64,000 nt of DNA from Dermatophagoides farinae (taxonomy: Eukaryota; Arthropoda; Arachnida; Sarcoptiformes; Pyroglyphidae): contig NC_134677.1 of NCBI RefSeq assembly GCF_024713945.1, positions 4,157,001-4,221,000 of the forward strand, given 5' to 3'. Made by a program: the position numbers and the translations under genes. Every line of letters begins with the position of its first letter. Positions within the stretch are counted from its first letter, which is position 1. Below the pieces are notes generated by a model. The model had not been told where the DNA came from and made no database searches. It was given only the letters and a program-made list of their open reading frames with translations. Below, piece by piece: positions 38,951 to 50,600 of the stretch.

Positions 38951-39931
38951 ATGTTTTCAAAAATCCACCCCTCTCTCACAGCATCCATGTTTAATTCTAT
39001 TAAAGTAATTCAACAAAATATTCGTAAAAGTCCAACAGCACACAACGAATTCAGAAATTCGATCATGAATTGTTCATCAGACATTTTAGCTTTACAAGAA
39101 CCATATGTCTTCAAAAATCGTATACCCTTTTCTTTGTCTTCAAGAATCTATCACAGTCATCCACAAAACGGTACTATTTATAGTGCCATTGTTATTGTTA
39201 ACAATTCGCTGACTATTGAGCATTTAACAAATTTCACCAATTCCTTCGCCACAACAATTAAGATACAAACCAAATCTACCAGTCTAATTCTAGTGAATCT
39301 GTATCTTCATTCCAACATTTTTTGTGATTTACATCATGATTTCTTCGTCTCTATTTTATCAACCTTCTTCAACCTTCCGATTATCTTCTGTGGTGATTTC
39401 AATGCTAGAAACCCATACTGGCACGACACTATTACAAATAGAAACGGCAATAAGCTTAAGGATATTATTGATTCACAAAGCCTTATTGTTCTTAACAGCA
39501 AAACCAAAACGTGTCGTAACGCTAGTATTATTGACTTAACAGTTACCAATTCCAAGGCATACAGTTACGTTTCAAATTGGAATGTAACACGATTATGTGA
39601 GATGTCTGATCATGAAACAATCGTTTTTACAATCAATTCCTTCAACGATCAATTTGAAAAACACTACATCAAATCAACATGGAAATTTATTGAATCAGAT
39701 ATGAGCTCCTACTTGAATAATATTGATCAACATTCGATATGCTGTCTAAATCAGTTTCTCCACGACTGTAATAGTTTCACAAATATTGATAGTGCAATTT
39801 CTAAACTTACAAAAATTTATATTGAGCAGCATATAAAGTTTTTCCAGTTCGGAAATCTTCATCGTATCCAAAAAAATACTCTTGGTGGTCAAATTTGCTT
39901 GATTCTCAAAAACAATATTTCCATTACATAA
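38951..39931 (+). pseudogene. LINE endonuclease domain
   Basis: Open for 326 codons. Endonuclease/exonuclease/phosphatase fold motifs are all visible: VIQQNIRKS near the start (Asn), LALQEPY (catalytic Glu about 50), CGDFNARN (Asp 149, Asn 151) and the terminal SDHE (Asp 220, His 221). The fold nicks target DNA to prime reverse transcription. The frame is lost at an A7 run (39870-39876); the next frame carries the WW-containing segment that normally links endonuclease and reverse transcriptase in this clade, so a one-base indel there broke an originally continuous ORF. Confidence 0.85.
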
Positions 39932-41409
39932 AAAATTTGTATTATCGACACGATCAACAAGTCAGCTATGAGTTTTATAAAAATGTCCGAAACAATTACA
40001 TAAAATCAATTCGAAAAGCAAAAAGAGATAGTTTCAGATCTTTTCTTGAAGATGTAAACTCTTCTGACCACTTCGGCAACACATATAGAATTTTAAAACT
40101 TTTAACATCTAATACTAATAATAAAATTCCAATGATTGACCAAATTCCTTCTAGTGAAAAACAACATCAAATGAACCATATGTTGAATCAAATGTTCCCT
40201 GATGATAATAAAGCCAATGACACACAAACAACTTATTACATTAGACATTTCCAACATTTGCTTTCTAATCGATCTGATGTCTTCATTACTATTGATGAAG
40301 TAAAAACAATCATCAACAATTTAAACCCAAAAAAAGCACCTGGTTTGGATTATGTCACTAATAAAATGATTAAAGCAACATGTGATCTTCTTGCTCCAAC
40401 GATTCAACTATTATTCAACAAATGCATCAATTTGCATTATTTCCCTCGTGAATGGAGAAAAGCTACTGTACGAATCATTCCTAAGCCAAATAAAACTGAT
40501 TACAATAATATAAAAAGCTATCGCCCAATCAGTTTGATTTCCAACCTAGCCAAACTTTTTGAAAGAATTATCAATAATAAACTAGCGGCTCACCTTAACC
40601 AATTTATTCATCCAGAGCAACATGGCTTTGTTAAAAATAAATCTACAATATCCGCTTTATCATCAATTGTCGATTCAGCCATTCAACATAAACAACACGA
40701 TAAAACAGCTATCATTGCTATTGACATTGCTTCTGCTTTCGACAAGGCATGGTGGCCAGCAATTATTTACGAATTGGATAAGGCAAATATTCCGTCTGAT
40801 TTGATAAAAATTATGATGTCATACTTATCTGATAGATCTATCTTGTTTGACTATGGTGATTATTCGTCAAGTAAAACATTATCATGTGGCTGCCCGCAAG
40901 GTGGTGTCTTATCTCCTCTGCTATGGACAATTTTATTGAATGATCTCCTAGTTACGTTCAATATCTCTGATTCAAAAGTTGTTGCATTTGCCGATGATAT
41001 CACAATTGTTTGTTGGGCGTCGTCTGTAAACCTCCTTAAAGAGAAAATAATTGCTTCCATAAACTTCGTTGACAAATGGTGCCAAAGTCGGAAACTAAGC
41101 ATCAATAATAATAAAACTAATATTCTATACTTATTTAAAAAAAATAAACCAGTCATTTATCACAACAATCATCAAATTTCTCCTTCTGATTCAATTAAAA
41201 TTTTAGGTTTGACCTTCGGTAATCATAGACATCTCTCAAAACTGAATTTTTCCCCTCATATCAACAATATTGTCGACAAATCCCAACGAATATGCAGAAT
41301 TTTATTTGCTCTAATTGGAAATACCTGGGGTTTACCCTGCAAAAAAAGAATCAATTTGTATAAATATGATCCGCCCAGCCATTTCGTATGGCTATCAAAT
41401 ATGGTTTAA
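39895..41409 (+). pseudogene. LINE reverse transcriptase domain
   Basis: 504-codon frame with the ordered RT blocks: NPKKAPGLD (block 0/1), IIPKPNK...YRPISLISNLAK (block 2), EQHGF, IDIASAFDKAWW (block 3, catalytic Asp), CGCPQGGVLSPLLW (block 4), FADD at 40987-40998 (block 5, catalytic Asp pair), and KTNILYLF / ILGL further on. All catalytic residues are intact. The frame drifts at about 41360-41366, just before the conserved RPAISYG motif, which continues in the next frame. The displayed first codon is not a real start; this is a domain of a longer polyprotein. Confidence 0.88.
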
Positions 41410-41956
41410 TCAGATTAATAAATCACAAATAAAAAAAATCGACTCATTACAATATCGAATTTTAGCCAAATCAATTCAAGCTTATTGTTCTGTTTCTGAA
41501 AACATTGTCCATCTCATCTGTTCATTACCGAAATTGTCTGATTACTTTCACACTCATCTCATTACCAAACATATCCATGACTACCATTTGAAAGCCATTG
41601 AAGTAAAAAACATTGAAAATCTCCTTCTACTCAAATATTACAATGGTTCTAATGATACTTTTAAAAAATTCTTTGTCTCTCCGTTCATTCCGAATTACTT
41701 CCGTCCAAATTTTTACAACATTCAATTTATTTCTAATCATGGGAAGTTCAATCAGTACTTATTTAAGATTGGCAAGTCATCCTCCCCATTATGCCCATGC
41801 GGTCGTGATATTCAATGCTCGATCCACATTCTTTTATCATGCCATAATTTTTCTTATAGAAACCTTTTCTCAAATGCAAAAGATTGTATAGCAACCAAGC
41901 AAAATTTCAACATCTTCAACCAATTTTGTAAAGAATATTGTCTAAATTATTCATAA
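41315..41956 (+). pseudogene. LINE C-terminal region with Cys/His motif
   Basis: Third fragment of the LINE ORF. True continuity begins near 41365 (MIRPAISYG); the part before it is out-of-frame overlap. It contains the alpha-helical thumb-like region and a C-terminal CPCG...H....C cluster (about 41791-41851), the zinc-knuckle-like motif typical after the RT in R1/Jockey/I-group elements. No RNase H domain is present. Stop at 41954-41956. Confidence 0.75.
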
Positions 41957-42047
41957 AAAAAACATTTATTTTATTTATTATCTTTATTGTTTCTATTTTA
42001 TTACTTTGTTCTTTATTGTTGTTTTCTTTCTGCTAATTTCCATTTCT

Positions 42048-42072
42048 GCGCAAGTGCTCCCCGGAGCAGCGC
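42048..42072 (+). repeat. GC-rich hairpin in the LINE 3' UTR
   Basis: GCGC (42048-42051), AAG, then TGCTCC, CC, GGAGCA, GCGC (42069-42072). Both arm pairs are perfect, with only an AAG bulge, in DNA otherwise almost devoid of G+C. A 3'-terminal stem-loop is a plausible recognition site for the element's own reverse transcriptase. Confidence 0.65.
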
Positions 42073-42111
42073 GTGTTAATTAAAGTTAAATTAAATTAAA
42101 ATTAACTTTTT

Positions 42112-44602
42112 CTGGAAGTCTTATACAATATGATATGACACATTAATTAATTAATCACGATAATTACGTACAAGCAACAATAATTGGATCCATTATAGTG
42201 GCTAGGCTAAGATGTTGATGTGATTTTTGGCTGTCATTAATAAAATGATCTAATAATATAAACAAACTAAAATATTTCTATTTCGCACCGGAAATAATTT
42301 CTGATTGAAACAAAGAAAAATTTTTTCAATGAAATCTATTTTCAATTTTGAAAATCTTTTTTTTTTGTAAAATTTCCTTCCTTTTCAAATTTTGTTCTTC
42401 TTAACTTATTGTTTTTAATTTATAGAATTGAAATAAAAATTTTTAAATTTTTTTTTGGTCATGGTGATGATTGGTGACTGGTGACTGAAGCAGCCGGTTG
42501 ATTTGTCCAATTTTATTTTGTGTTGTTTTGTTTTAAAATGAAATGAAAACAATAACGATTACCTTGTAAGACAATAGTTGAAATCATTTATTAATATTAA
42601 CATTTCTTGATACGAGAATATAATAATAATAATAATATGATCAGTATCGACCAATGGCATTTTATACCACTGCAAATGACATTGATATAGTCGGTTTTGA
42701 AGGTGGTAGAGTTGTTGTTGGCGGTAATCATTTGAATTTATTCAAACTATATTTTTTTTTTACTGGGAAACAATTATCAAATGTATTTCTCTTGAATAAA
42801 TGTTCAACAATAGTCCATGGATAGCAAGAAAAACTTCATGGTCATGTGCAACAATCCATGAATTGAATAAAAAACTGGAAAAAAATATTCATTTTTTTTT
42901 TTTTTGTTGACAATCCAAACTTGTATGGTGCGCAAAAAAAAAGAAATTTTGAACTTTGTAATGTGATTGGAATGAACTTTTTTCGTTTTGGAACCGCAAA
43001 TTTATTCATTTCAAATCGTAAACAACGTTAATAATGATAAATAATTTTCTTACCCGCTAACAATTTTACACCAATTTTTTTTCTATATTTGATTCCGTTT
43101 ATTTATGATGATATAATTTTCACTCATTTCGTGTACAATATTTAAATTGAAAAATTTAAATTTTTTTAAAGAAAAATTGGAATTAAAATCCTAACCATGT
43201 TTGATATATGTTAAATTGAAAATTATGTTCAAATTGCAGCCATTGGAACGAATGAATAGTTGGTCGATTTTTTTAAATTTTATCCATTAAAAGATCAAGA
43301 CTAATTCAAGATATATACTCTAGTTTTATTTTTTATTTTTTTTTTTTTTTTTTTTTTTTGTAAAATTTATTTCCTTTTATCCGATTTCAAGGTAGTTTCA
43401 TGTTCATCAAGATAAATAATAGTTGATGAATTGTTTGTTGTCTGGATAAAAGATGTCGCTCAAGATGAAATAATTTTAAAACAATAAATTGGTCGATTGA
43501 GACCGAATTTATGCCACACGATCTATTGTTTGTCATTGAATGTTTTAATAAAGAAATGATTTATTTGCACAAGGTTCTGGTGAATCTTAAGATGATTAAG
43601 CTTAAAAAATGAAATTTTGGATCATCGTAGTCATGTGTCACAATTACATGTATCTCAATATCGGAAAACGTGTCAAGTCAAATAGTCATTATCAAGAACG
43701 AATTTCCATCAACTAGTTCTAAGCAAATCTTTATTCATCATCCAATCACGAAAGTGATCGACGAACACATTCAACTCTGAATGAGGCGAATATTAATCAT
43801 CATTCTCAGTCGCGGAGGAGAAAATCGACCGAAGATAATAGTTGTCATCGTGATCATAAAAATTCAATATTCAAAACGGATCTTTTACAACGTGCAATGG
43901 AATGTCAAAAGAACTATTTTGTTTTCAATCATGTTCATAGTATGTTTTGATACATAAATGATACAGAAAAAGTGTATATATTCGTATTGAATAAAATTTC
44001 CGGCTAACAAAGTTTTATATTACGATGGAATTTCTGTGTCAACTAAGCTCATATATAGATCATTCTTCTAGTGGTTTATTTTGTGCAACAATAATTCCGT
44101 TATGGTGATTTTTCTGTGTTTATTTCTTTCAGATAAATATTAAATGAAAAACAATAAAATCGTAATGAGAAATAATCTTTCTATGGAAACTAATACATTG
44201 GTATTCATGAGTGTGTAAGTGAGTATATGTGTTGTTTGTATTTTTCGTTTACATAAATGTATTCATTTGGGTTAACATTTTTCAAAAACAATTCACATTA
44301 CATAACAATGATACCATTCAATTCAATTTTTTTCTTGTATATTTTTTAACCAAAATAAAAACTTTGTCATAAAATACAAAAAAAACAACAATGAACAAAC
44401 AGGAATTGAAAGTTTCTTTCTTCAAAAAAAACACTGTTTTCAAGTAAAAATCAGCGCGTTCCAGCCAAAAAAATGCGATCCATATTTCAATGTTCCCGTG
44501 TTCATCAAATGCGAACAAACGTGATGATCAAGTTGAATTTTCATCCACTTTTGTGTCGAATATAATTTGATAATGAAAAAAAGAGATTACCAAATTAGGA
44601 GA
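42112..44602. other. intergenic and 3' flank of the RhoGEF gene
   Basis: No convincing ORF. T24 homopolymer at 43336-43359. Minus-strand AATAAA at 44119-44124 is the nearest canonical poly(A) hexamer seen for the RhoGEF gene, about 480 bp past its stop, so its 3' UTR may be long. Confidence 0.45.
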
Positions 44603-44612
44603 TCACACCTCT
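44603..44612 (-). other. 10-nt coding part of the terminal RhoGEF exon (PDZ ligand)
   Basis: The 2.4 kb exon ends in a perfect GTAAGT donor at 44677-44672, overlapping an in-frame TAA. A T9 tract plus GTAG acceptor lies 60 bp on. Joining gives TC|A GAG GTG TGA: Ser-Glu-Val-stop. The 65-nt intron is normal for this genome. Confidence 0.7.
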
Positions 44613-47600
44613 CTACAAAAAAAAATAATTAGATTCAATTTAGAAAATTTCTCAAAATACAAATCAAATGTACTTACGAGGATTCCAAATTACAATTTGA
44701 AAATATGAATTCTTTCATACGTTTTAAATCGGCTTTTGATGGTCGTGTCACTGTATTTGATCCACCAGTTAATGTAATCTGAACAGATGATATCCCATCT
44801 TTCATTTCACGGACATCGATTTTTATATCCGGACTATCAGCTGGTGATTTAGGTATATCTTCAACTCCACAATGGTCTACAATACTACATTGTGAATTTG
44901 AATGTTCATGCTGATAATATATTGGCGGAGTTGAATTTTGATCAATTAATGATGGGCTTATTGGAAGAGCCGAATCACGATCCGATGAAGTGGACGGTTT
45001 TCTCGTTGTTTTACGATAATAATGATCACGTTTCATTACCGAATCATTATCAATATCTTCTTCTTCTTCATGTAATTGCAAATGATGAACAGTTGAACAA
45101 CAGCTACAATGATCGCCCTGGTTATCTGTAACACTTCCAACACTTAATGGCACGGATGCAGTACTGCTGAAACCGCTAGAGCTACAAATGGATTCAGTGC
45201 TAAGGCATTTATTCTGATGTTGATGAGTTGATGCAAGTGATCGAGGCTGTAATGGTTGACCACCAGAAGAACAATAAGGAGCCGAAGAATTACAGCCGCC
45301 GCAACATTGTTGTTGTCCATATTGTAATTGCTGATTATGATGATGATGATGTGGGCACTGAACATTTTGTTGCTTCTGGTGTTGATTGCCATAATTCCAT
45401 GACAGACGTTTATGAATGGAATTATCTTTCTCTTTTTTGAGATGATCAATCGAATCGGCCGTATGATAACGACGATCTGGACGATAAGTCCTTTTTTGCT
45501 GAGGACCACGATTGTTTTTGGTATCATCTTCATTTGTATCGTCATAGTCATTCATTTCAATATTATTATCTGACCCAGTCAATTCTAATGATGATGATGG
45601 GGACTCTTTATCCAAAGAGCTATTTTGATTATTTGATGATATGTGTGCCAGATTATTAATATTAGCATCTTCGACAGCGACGGTTTTGGCATCGGGCGTA
45701 TAATTCATTGAGGCAACGCCATATGAAATATTTTTCGTTTTAACCAATGGTGGTTTATTGACAGTCATTGTCATTGGACTAGGTATTCCTCGTGAGCTAA
45801 TTGACATCAATGATGGTGAAGGAGGTGGTGGTGGTGAAGGCGGTGGTACCGATGGTAATGGTGGTGAAACGGTTGCAGATTGAGGAGGCAATGGTGGTAA
45901 TGGTCGATTCGTAATTGTTTTTGTAGGTGACCTTTTCGGTGGTGATGGCGGCGGCGGTGGTGGTGATGAAGTTGGTGGTGGATATACCGCCACATGAATG
46001 GTTGCTGTTGGCGGATTATTCGATTGACAATTGGAAGTGGGTTCATTCATTGCAATAGTGTTTTGGTTTCCACTATTCATATTCGAAATATTTGGCACAG
46101 ATCTACGAGATTGACGTGCCTGAACGGGAACAGAATTGACTGGTTGAACATATGGAACATTCACTGAAAGACTATTTTGATTGAGATAATTTGATGAACC
46201 GCTAGTATCAACATTGGTTTGGTTCCCACAACCACTATTGCTATTGGCGCCTTGTTGATGCAACGATTGTGGCTGCTGTTGCGGTGGTTGTTGTTGTTGA
46301 CTTCGTAATAGAAAAGCTCGACGTTCATGTCGTGGTGATGTGATTGTAACCACTGGTGATCGATTATCAAATGATTGTGAACGTGCAAATGAATCGGCAT
46401 CTTCGACAACCAAACTAGGATTACGAAGATCACCCAATTCAAAACTGACGGCCCTTGGCGATTGTTGTTGAATAGAAAGCTGATTACAATTAACCTGGTG
46501 ATGTGATGCAGTCGTAGTCATTGTTTGATTGATAGTTTGTATAGGCTGATCGCCCATATCTTGTGATCCACTGTGTGAATGTAACAGACTTGATCGGCTA
46601 GATGACCGTGGTGATGCATTGAATAATTGATGATGACCATTTCCGTAGATCACTTCATCATCATAGCTATTCTGATATGTTACACAATGTTCCGGTTCGA
46701 TAGATGAAAATTTAAGGCTACGATAGTCTTCTTGTGCTTTTCTAATCTGTTCGACCCAGTTTCTTGTTTCGGATGTGAACAATAACATATAAGTACAAGC
46801 CACATTGAATTCATTCAGATAGATCAACAAGAATCCACTACTATCTTTTAGTTCACGAACAACTAATCGATCGGTGATAAATGGCTGTCGAATGACTTTC
46901 ATGCGGCTATCACTGCTCTTCTTATTTAATGGTTTGCAAACCAAAAATACATCGGTGAAAAGAAAACAATGTACATCTTGTTTGTTTGTAGAATCTTTTA
47001 GTTTAAGTGTATCTTCCAGATATAGATGGCGAATTTTTTGTCGTGAACATCCAGGCATCGTTTGCATCAGATCAAGATATAAATATTCTTTGAGAAACTA
47101 AAACAAAAAAAATAACATTATTATTATATTTAGGTGAATATTAATAATCGATTAGATCAGAAACCTTTTCAGCTTCATCATTGCTACAATCAATAGCATC
47201 ATAACTCTCGATACGGCTTACGACAGCTGATAATGCGTCGTATTCTTGTTTTCTAGACATTGAGGCATTAACTCCACTTACAAATCGATCAACACAATGT
47301 ATCTATTTGCAAAACAATGGGAATAAAAAAAAAGAGAGCAAAAATTGAAATCTGAAATATTCCGTCATTTTTCGATGTTTTTTGTCATCTATTTACCATT
47401 CGATTGAGGCAATCTTTATGCGTTTCATTGTCAGTCTTATTTAGAATTGCTTTCAATAACAATGAGTATTTTGTTAGACGCTGGAATGGCTTCACCAATA
47501 GGCCCATCAAATCAAGTCGTTCACAATCTTTATGTTTTCTGCACCACTGCACGAATCAAGGAAACGAATGCGACAAAACCAAAAAAAAAAATAAATAATA

Positions 47601-50600
47601 AAAATAAATAAATAGAAACAAAATGTAATGTAACAGTCAGAGATAAACAATGGAATAGGAAAGACGTTAGAGAAATGATTTCAATGAAACCTCTCAACAA
47701 TCGGAAATAGATGTGATGAATTCGAATAGTCAAATTTTTTTTTTGTAAAAATACAACACAAAGATTTCACTTACCGATATGTATTCCTCGAACAATACAT
47801 TTAATTTTCGTTTTTCTTTCAAATAATGCAAACATTTACTATGCTCCAAGCAATACTGAATGTATGGGCGAAATATCTGATCAAACTGTAGAATTTAAAA
47901 AAACAAAATTTAATGAAATGAAATTACCACCAATTGAACAATGGAAACAAAAATATATTGATGATGATTGTATCATTGTTTACCTGTAGAAATCCTTCTT
48001 CCAACATTGTCGGATTCAATGGTGTCTTTGTTTCACGACTATAATTTAACATTGGTAATAGATAACGCATCCAGAAATGATGATTCGCTTCGTAGACTTC
48101 GCCGATATTACTGAACACATTTCGTACATCGATCTGAATGAAAAAAAAATCAATCAAGAAAATTTTTAATTAAATAAATACAATCAGTGGTAATGTGAAG
48201 AAAAATCAATTAAAATCTTATGTTGTAATTTGTTAATCAATTCGAATCGACCCAGACAATGGGGTTATCCGACAAAAAAATTTATCATGCACTCAAGTAT
48301 AGTAGAGAATTTTCAATTTCCAGTGATAAATGGATATCAATTACAAATGTCATCGATTGTTTCAGTGAAATCAATGATTTAAATAAATTAACAACACAAG
48401 AAATTTTTTTCCTGGATCAAAAAAAATCTATCGCATGTGACCAAATAAAGCTAAATTTAATTTCTGTACATAACCGAAACGGGAAACAATTTGTTCTAGT
48501 AACTCTTTCGTTGTTGTTTTGTTTTTTTTTCGTTCCTGAATAACAAACACTATTTGTTGTTTGTGTCAACTTGATCGTATTTTTGAATTTGATCTCTGTC
48601 CTTTTTTTTCCTTAAAACGTAGTTTTTTTCTCGCAATTAAAAAATGAACATAATTTAGGATCAAGTGAAAACAAAAAAAAAATTGTCCATTGTCAATAAA
48701 CAATAAAAAACTGCCGTATATCTCTATACACGCAAATATCATATTAAAATAAAAGTAAATTTTTTTCCACTCTTCAAACAAAGTGTACGACAAACAATAA
48801 CAACAAAAATATAATGGAACTTGTACTTTTGATTGCATCATCATTGAAATTCCATATATAAAATGATGAATGGCCATGTGAATGAATCGACACAAAGGAT
48901 TGTACACAAACATGAATATGTGATTTATTTGGATCAACAAACAAAACGGCATTTAGCACCTACGCAATTAGATCTGTTTTTTTTTCGTTCTTATATTACA
49001 ATGCACTGATGTCCATAAACATAAATTATCATTTTTGTTTTGAATAGAAAATTATCTTTATTTGCCATCATCATCATCATCATCATCTGTATGCAAAGAG
49101 AGGTTTCTCATATATCAATTAGAATCATAATAACGAAATAGAATTTTTTTTTTCGCTGTATTCGTGTGATCGATCACGAATACAAGATAATCCATATTGG
49201 TGATGAGCATATAATAAAGTTAAAAATGAGAAAGTAATTTTTTTTCTCGTTTTTATTTCATTTTCTATTATGAAACAAAAAAATGTGATTTGATTAAATA
49301 ACAAATAGGGATGTGAAAATCTTTACACAACGATACAACGTGACATGTGATTGAATCATTTATATAGAGTCCCATTCTCAATAATGTTAAACGGTTGTTG
49401 TTGTTGTTGTTTTGTTATAAATGCTCCATTTATATTTGAACCATACTATTCTTACGCCTACGTTTTTAAATCATGCACAACAATTTCTATGATCATCAGT
49501 TTAAATTGATGGATATCATCATTTTGAATATATGATATTTAAAAAAAAATCAGTTTTCATTGCTTTTTATCGTAATCATGAAACAGTATGAAAAAAAAAC
49601 AAAATTTCAACTAAAAGACGTCAGTGACAATTTAGATTATAATAAAAAAAATTCTTTCGTTTCTACTAAGAAAGTTATGGAATAAAATCATGTCAATAAT
49701 AAGAATAATAAAATTTGCTAACAACTAATGATAGGAAATAGCCTCAAGCAACCAATGAAAACTTTTTAACAGTAGATTTTTCAAATATTCTTGATTCATA
49801 ACTCGTTATTTAGAATAATAATACGAGTATTGCATAATTCATGTTGGTAAAATATTCTGACAGATAGAAAATTGGTTAAAAAACAAATTCAACAAACCTC
49901 AGTGAGAAGGCATTCATTTTGTAGATTTAATAGACAAGCTATGCAAACATCATTGATGACTTTTAAACGACGAATGTAAAACACTTCGGTTTGTAATAAT
50001 TCCCAAATGGCTTCATTTTGACTTTGAATACGTGCAGGTAATTGGTCAGCATTATCGACGATTGAACGCCATTCTGGTTCTAAATAATAATATGAATCAA
50101 CCGATTGGTCAAATGATGTGGATGATAATATTTGTCCAGGATGTTGTTGTGGTTGAGATAACATCGATAATGGATTATTATTGGAATGTTGATGTAAACG
50201 ATGAAGATCGGTAGTGGATAGCGAAGTTTTTGCCGTCGATAATAATGACGTATTTGATGTGGGCATTGTAGAATTCATTGTTGTTGGTGTATTTGGGCTG
50301 ATATTTCCACTACATCCGCCAGTTATCATACTTGATATCGATAATGATGATGCTCTTAAATGATTTAATTTATTCGTACTTGCAACGAATGATAAATGTT
50401 TAGGATCTGGTATACCATTTTCGGCATATTGCTTTAATAGATCGGATAATTGTTCCATTTTTTCCGTATCACTTTTAAATGGTATGGAAAAAATGCCACC
50501 AATTTTACGGCTCGAATTTTTCAAATTTTTCAATGTACTTTCTGAACCACCGAGACCACCAAACAGTTCATGACTGTCGGCCAGAAGATTGTCACAAGAG

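Larger units (their letters stand above)
38893..42102 (+). mobile_element. non-LTR retrotransposon (LINE, Jockey/R1/I-type), inactive
   Basis: About 3.2 kb element with an apurinic-type endonuclease, a reverse transcriptase with FADD, and a Cys/His motif near the C-terminus. It ends in a short 3' UTR with a GC-rich hairpin and a degenerate TTAAA-type simple repeat (about 42077-42104). Two frameshifts split the reading frame, so it is dead or carries assembly indels. No first ORF (gag-like) is present: only about 58 bp precede the endonuclease ATG. A 9-bp direct repeat (TAACTTTTT at 38884-38892 and 42103-42111) could be the target-site duplication and sets the limits given; being low-complexity it is weak evidence. 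The element lies between the reductase-like gene and the RhoGEF gene, plus strand, opposite to both. Its more even codon use and lower homopolymer content differ from the surroundings. Confidence 0.85.

Noticed and set aside
45807-46046. His/Arg-rich minus-strand ORF
   Set aside because: Alternate frame of the proline-rich block of the RhoGEF.
48566-48952. 128-codon minus-strand ORF in the RhoGEF intron
   Set aside because: Aromatic/hydrophobic AT-derived frame; the flanking DH exons are continuous without it.
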